A DNA stretch of 35,972 bases from an uncultured Subdoligranulum sp. (GTDB lineage: Bacteria; Bacillota; Clostridia; Oscillospirales; Ruminococcaceae). Both the position numbers and the translations under genes were made by a program. The stretch is taken from positions 1-35,972 of the forward strand of contig CAJFMB010000092.1 in assembly GCA_904390925.1 (NCBI GenBank), written 5' to 3'. Below, in pieces: positions 32,678 through 35,972 of the stretch. Each line of letters begins with the position of its first letter. The first letter of the stretch is position 1. The notes below the pieces were generated by a model that had not been told where the DNA came from, searched no databases, and was given only the letters and a program-made list of their open reading frames with translations.

Positions 32678-33903
32678 TCTTTTTCCTCCCCGTTTTTCTG
32701 AGCAACAGCGGCCTGGACCCGTGTGGGCAGGCCGTACAGTTTGATGAAGCCGGTGGCGTCGGACTGCTGATAGCTGCCGCCGGCATCAAAGGTGGCGATC
32801 TCCTCGCTGTACAGCGAATACGGCGACCACACGCCCGCGTTGATGATATTGCCTTTGTACAGCTTCAGGCGCACCTTGCCGGTGACGGTCTGCTGGGTTT
32901 CCGTCACAAAGGCCGACAGTGCCTTGCGCAGCGGCGAGAACCACTGGCCATCATACACCAGCTCGCCGAAGGTGATAGCCAGTTCCCGCTTTTTGTGTGC
33001 AGTCTGCTTGTCCAGGGTGAGCGTTTCCAGAACCTCGTGTGCCCGATACAGGATCGTGCCGCCGGGGGTCTCGTAGACGCCGCGGGATTTCATGCCCACC
33101 AGACGGTTCTCCACCACATCATACAGACCGATACCGTTGCGGCCGCCCAGTTCGTTCAACCCTGCAATGATCCGGGCGGGCTTCATGGCTACACCATTGA
33201 GGGCAACGGGCACGCCTTTTTCAAAGGCCAGCTCCATATACTCCGGCGCATCCGGTGCCTTCAACGGAGAGACGCCCAGCTCCAGGAAGCCATCTTTTTC
33301 ATACTGCGGTTCATTGCCGGGGTCCTCCAGGTCTAGGCCTTCATGGCTGAGATGCCAAAGGTTCTTGTCTTTGGAATAGTTGGTCTCGCGGCTGATTTTC
33401 AGCGGGATGTGATGTGCCTCAGCGTAGTCGATCTCCTCGTCCCGGCTCTGGATATCCCATTCCCGCCAGGGAGTGATGATTGTCATTTCCGGATCAAAGT
33501 GCATGATGGCCAGCTCAAAGCGGACCTGGTCGTTGCCTTTTCCGGTGCTGCCATGGCAGACGGCATCGGCACCCTCGGCCTTGGCAATCTCCACAACCCG
33601 CTTGGCAAGAACCGGTCGGGCAAAGCTGGTTCCCAGCAGATATCCTTCATAGTCGGCGCCTGCCTGCATGGTGGGGATCACGTACTCGTCCACGAACTCG
33701 TCGGTCAGGTCCTCCACATACAGCTTACTGGCGCCGGATGCTTTTGCCCGCTGCTCCAGATCATCCAACTCACCGGTCTGGCCGATATTGCCGCATACGG
33801 CAATGACCTCGCAGTTGTTGTAATGCTCCTTCAGCCAAGGAATGATAATGGAAGTGTCCAACCATCCGGAATAGGCAAGCACTACTTTTTTGATCTCTTT
33901 CAT
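32671..33903 (-). CDS. argG: Argininosuccinate synthase
   Basis: ArgG condenses citrulline and L-aspartate with ATP, the penultimate step of arginine synthesis. The 410-residue product is collinear with the family throughout ([36 protein letters not shown]). The ATP PP-loop is unusual: AYSGGLDTS reads AYSGWLDTS, with Trp14 in place of an otherwise near-invariant Gly. The ATG at 33903 fits the family start; a GTG at 33915 is an alternative, and neither has a strong ribosome binding site. It is the first gene of the operon. The other arginine genes (argH and so on) are not nearby. Confidence 0.94.
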   Translation of the reverse strand: MKEIKKVVLAYSGWLDTSIIIPWLKEHYNNCEVIAVCGNIGQTGELDDLEQRAKASGASKLYVEDLTDEFVDEYVIPTMQAGADYEGYLLGTSFARPVLAKRVVEIAKAEGADAVCHGSTGKGNDQVRFELAIMHFDPEMTIITPWREWDIQSRDEEIDYAEAHHIPLKISRETNYSKDKNLWHLSHEGLDLEDPGNEPQYEKDGFLELGVSPLKAPDAPEYMELAFEKGVPVALNGVAMKPARIIAGLNELGGRNGIGLYDVVENRLVGMKSRGVYETPGGTILYRAHEVLETLTLDKQTAHKKRELAITFGELVYDGQWFSPLRKALSAFVTETQQTVTGKVRLKLYKGNIINAGVWSPYSLYSEEIATFDAGGSYQQSDATGFIKLYGLPTRVQAAVAQKNGEEKEC

Positions 33904-33944
33904 AGAACAACGCACCCATTTTCTTGTATTTGGAACTGAAATTT

Positions 33945-33973
33945 AGTATACTGATTCTGTTGAAATATGTAAA
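33945..33973 (-). promoter_or_regulatory. Promoter of argG-purA-pyrB-pyrI operon
   Basis: On the minus strand TTTACA (33968-33973) and TATACT (33945-33950) are exactly 17 bp apart, each one mismatch from consensus. The predicted start is near 33938, leaving a leader of about 35 nt without an obvious attenuator or PyrR-type structure. Confidence 0.7.
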
Positions 33974-33975
33974 AG

Positions 33976-33993
33976 CTATTATTGATATAATAG
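33976..33993. promoter_or_regulatory. Dyad between argG and lysR promoters
   Basis: A perfect dyad CTATTAT-TGAT-ATAATAG (33976-33993) lies between the argG -35 hexamer and the lysR gene. It includes the T-N11-A form typical of LysR-regulator binding sites. It also contains a TATAAT (33986-33991) that may be the lysR -10. It is the best candidate operator for the adjacent LysR protein on both promoters. Confidence 0.55.
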
Positions 33994-34025
33994 AAATACA
34001 AAAATAATATGATAGGATCAGACCA

Positions 34026-34928
34026 ATGAATGTGAATTTTGAATACTACAAAATCTTTTACTATGTTGCCAAGTACAAAAACTTTACAAAAGCGGCAAAT
34101 GCACTGGGAAACAGTCAGCCGAATGTGACACGCACCATGAACTGCCTGGAACAGGAGCTCCACTGCAAACTGTTTATCCGTACCAACCGCGGGGTGCAGC
34201 TGACCCCGGAAGGAGAACAGTTGTACAGCCATGTGGCCGCTGCGATGACCCAGTTGCAGACCGCCGAATCGGAACTGGCAGCCAGTTCCGGCCTGGAACA
34301 CGGCAGTGTTTCGATTGGAGCCACAGAGACGGCTCTGAACATTTTTCTGCTGGAAAAGTTGAAGCCATTTCATATCCACTATCCGGGAATCCGATTAAAA
34401 ATCTACAACCATTCCACGCCGCAGGCCATTCGCTCTGTCAGGAATGGAGAGATTGATTTTGCTGTTGTCACTACCCCGACGCAGGTTGAACCACCCCTGA
34501 AGGAGGTGCGACTTAAAACTTTTCGGGAAATTCTTGTGGGGGGCCGGACTTTCACGGCCTTGGGCAGTCAGAACCTTAGTCTGGCCGAAGTGCAGAAGTA
34601 TCCTTTCATCTGCTTGGGCAAGGAGACGATGACTTATCAGTTTTATCACCAGTTTTTTCTGGAACATGGGCTGGAACTGCAGCCGGATACCGAGGCTGCA
34701 ACCACGGACCAGATCCTTCCGTTGGTCATGTGTGAACTGGGGCTGGCATTTTTGCCCGAGCCGATGGCGGTGGAGGCGATCCGGAACCGTCAGATCATCC
34801 AGATCCAGCTGCGGGAAGAAATTCCAGAACGGCAGATCTGTATGGTCTATGACCGGCAGCGCCCCATCGGTACGGCAGCCCAAACGCTGAGAAGGATCAT
34901 TACCGGCGAGGCAACCCTTCCTGTCTAG
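34026..34928 (+). CDS. LysR-family transcriptional regulator
   Basis: The 300-residue product has a winged helix-turn-helix (1-60, with FTKAANALGNSQPNVTRTM) and a periplasmic-binding-like effector domain (about 90-295, with GSVSIGATETALNIFLLEKL and LPLVMCELGLAFLPE). It is divergent from argG with 122 bp between start codons, the standard position for a LysR protein controlling its neighbour. The effector is unknown; aspartate or an arginine/nucleotide intermediate are guesses from context. AGGA precedes the ATG by 8 nt. Confidence 0.9.
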   Translation: MNVNFEYYKIFYYVAKYKNFTKAANALGNSQPNVTRTMNCLEQELHCKLFIRTNRGVQLTPEGEQLYSHVAAAMTQLQTAESELAASSGLEHGSVSIGATETALNIFLLEKLKPFHIHYPGIRLKIYNHSTPQAIRSVRNGEIDFAVVTTPTQVEPPLKEVRLKTFREILVGGRTFTALGSQNLSLAEVQKYPFICLGKETMTYQFYHQFFLEHGLELQPDTEAATTDQILPLVMCELGLAFLPEPMAVEAIRNRQIIQIQLREEIPERQICMVYDRQRPIGTAAQTLRRIITGEATLPV

Positions 34929-34980
34929 ATATGTCATACTGCATGCAAAGAACGAAAGCGGGAAGGTTTGAACTTTTGTC

Positions 34981-35010
34981 TTGAAGATGCAAAGGCGGGC
35001 AGGATATAAT
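34981..35010 (+). promoter_or_regulatory. Promoter of the terminal MBL gene
   Basis: TTGAAG (34981-34986) and a perfect TATAAT (35005-35010) are 18 bp apart. The promoter looks intact although the gene downstream is frameshifted. Confidence 0.65.
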
Positions 35011-35051
35011 GATTGAAATGGTGAACAAAATGAGAAAGGGTGGATTTGTAT

Positions 35052-35740
35052 ATGGTGCCCCAGAGATTACAGGAAGATTTGTACATGATGGACGATGGGC
35101 GGGTGAGGCAGTTCCTTATACTTGGCCGCAATACGGCTCTTCTGTTGGATACTGGTTTTACCGATAGTGATGTGCTGGCAGCAGTACGCACGATTACGGA
35201 TGCACCGCTGCAGGTATTGTTGACCCACGGGGACCTGGACCACGCGGGGGGGTGGGCAATTTTGAAGAGGCATGGCTGCACGAGAAGGATTGGAACCTGG
35301 TGCATGCTTCCACCAGGCTGCATCCGCTGCGGGAGGGGGACACGTTTTGCTGCGGGGACTGGAAACTTCAGGTCATCGAGATCCCGGGGCACACATATGG
35401 CAGTGTTGCTTTTGCAGATTTTGAGAAAAAGGTACTGTTTTCCGGCGATTCTGTGCAAAAGGGTGGACCAATTTACCTCTTCGGCAGTCACCGCAACCTG
35501 AACCTGTATATCCAAAGCCAGCGTAAACTGGAGGCCATGGCCTGCCGGTTTGAAACGATTTATCCCTGCCATCATTTCTGCCCGGTAACGCCGGATTACA
35601 TCGGCAAAAATCGGCAGGATGCCGAGGCATTGCAGGCGGGAATTTTGCCCAATGAACTTACCCCCGGCATGCCTTGTCGGACCTATCACGGCCGTTGGAC
35701 CGACTTCTACTGCACAGAGGAAGACCGCGTCCGTCTCTGA
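35052..35740 (+). pseudogene. MBL-fold hydrolase with G7-tract frameshift
   Basis: The N-terminal part (from the ATG at 35052, AAAGGGTGG upstream) runs in one frame to THGDLDHAGG at about 35246. The rest continues in the -1 frame from about 35252 to 35740: EIPGHTYGSVAF, LFSGDSVQ and the YPCHHFCPV metal-ligand blocks. The break coincides with a run of seven G at 35246-35252. Adding one G, or a -1 ribosomal slip on GGGGGGG, restores a continuous frame of about 230 residues. The metal motif reads HGDLDH, with Asp where HxHxDH has the second His, a variant known in some MBL groups. It could be a pseudogene, a homopolymer sequencing error, a phase-variable gene or programmed frameshifting. Confidence 0.8.
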
Positions 35741-35972
35741 TTGTTAGACCTGTTTTCAGGTGTACCACCTTCCGCATTAACATTTTTCAAACAATTTACA
35801 AACAATAAACAGATACAAATCCAATATAATTTTACTGTTCTGTGGCATTCCGGGATCCCATCCAGAAACGTTTGTGCATACGGCGCTGGCCGGCGGCAGT
35901 TGGTGCGGTACTGAACGGCAGCGGGGCGGCGGCAGCGGCAGCGTCTTGATGTAGCCCATGTATCCCTCATAA
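35741..35972. other. Terminal region with no convincing gene
   Basis: An AT-rich stretch (about 35760-35835) contains a small ACCTG-TTTT-CAGGT stem (35748-35761) and the direct repeat ACAAACAAT. A GC-rich stretch then reaches the window end. Minus-strand frames here are short, Ala/Pro/Arg-rich and lack ribosome binding sites. One frame ends at 35832 with a protein-like tail (MHKRFWMGSRNATEQ) and could be the C-terminus of a gene cut by the window edge, but it meets a TGA at 35968-35970. Confidence 0.4.

Noticed and set aside
31442-32701. 419-codon open frame on the plus strand over purA
   Set aside because: It is antisense to PurA, which has complete catalytic motifs and overlaps both neighbours. 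No ribosome binding site supports the plus-strand frame.
35777-35959. Minus-strand frame at the right end as a protein gene
   Set aside because: It is Pro/Cys-rich with no ribosome binding site and crosses AT-rich intergenic sequence. Too little is visible at the window edge.

Overview
The window looks like a chromosomal segment from a spore-forming, moderately GC-rich Clostridia bacterium, most likely Oscillospiraceae/Ruminococcaceae (Gemmiger/Subdoligranulum/Faecalibacterium-like; family-level placement is inference). The reasons are recognisable endospore genes (spo0A, spoIVB, yabP, yabQ), the clostridial gene string mazG-hup-rqcP-yabP-yabQ-divIC-S1, HemZ-type radical SAM, CdaA/CdaR, strong AGGAGG-type ribosome binding sites, and a PurA of the clostridial [10 protein letters not shown] subtype. 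I see no rRNA, CRISPR array, insertion sequence or prophage gene.

Layout. 1-1000: a 5'-truncated 4Fe-4S aldo/keto reductase behind a terminator-like hairpin, then a tRNA-Leu(UAG) on the minus strand with its own promoter. 1041-4800: a sporulation-control block, spoIVB (+), an XRE-HTH/TPR regulator (-) and spo0A (+), with tandem Spo0A boxes and a palindrome over the spo0A promoter. 4850-10114: ispDF, a fusion of two MEP-pathway enzymes, with a Spo0A box inside its promoter; then cdaA-cdaR (c-di-AMP synthesis) and an FAD-dependent dehydrogenase. 10234-21140: xpaC-like, recJ, rel (ppGpp), a DUF6311-like membrane protein, dtd, an MBL hydrolase, hemZ and a nucleoside kinase-like gene. 21284-24970: zinc-ribbon protein, mazG, HU, rqcP, yabP, yabQ, divIC and an S1 protein; a sigma-E-like promoter sits directly before yabP-yabQ. 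25094-29846: an RNA methyltransferase, a NYN-LOTUS protein and a three-gene polar amino-acid ABC transporter.

30013-33903 (minus): argG-purA-pyrB-pyrI, a tightly overlapped operon whose three catalytic enzymes all consume L-aspartate, although they belong to arginine, AMP and pyrimidine synthesis. A LysR regulator is divergent from it, and the shared intergenic region carries a clear dyad. The window ends with an MBL-fold gene broken by a one-base shift in a G7 run, and about 230 bp with no convincing gene.

The most notable points are the aspartate-consuming operon with its LysR gene, the Trp in the ArgG PP-loop, the developmental promoter elements (0A boxes, sigma-E-like and sigma-G-like), and the G-tract frameshift. 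Both window ends look like junctions, which fits a contig end. All functional calls come from motifs read by eye; no database search was run.
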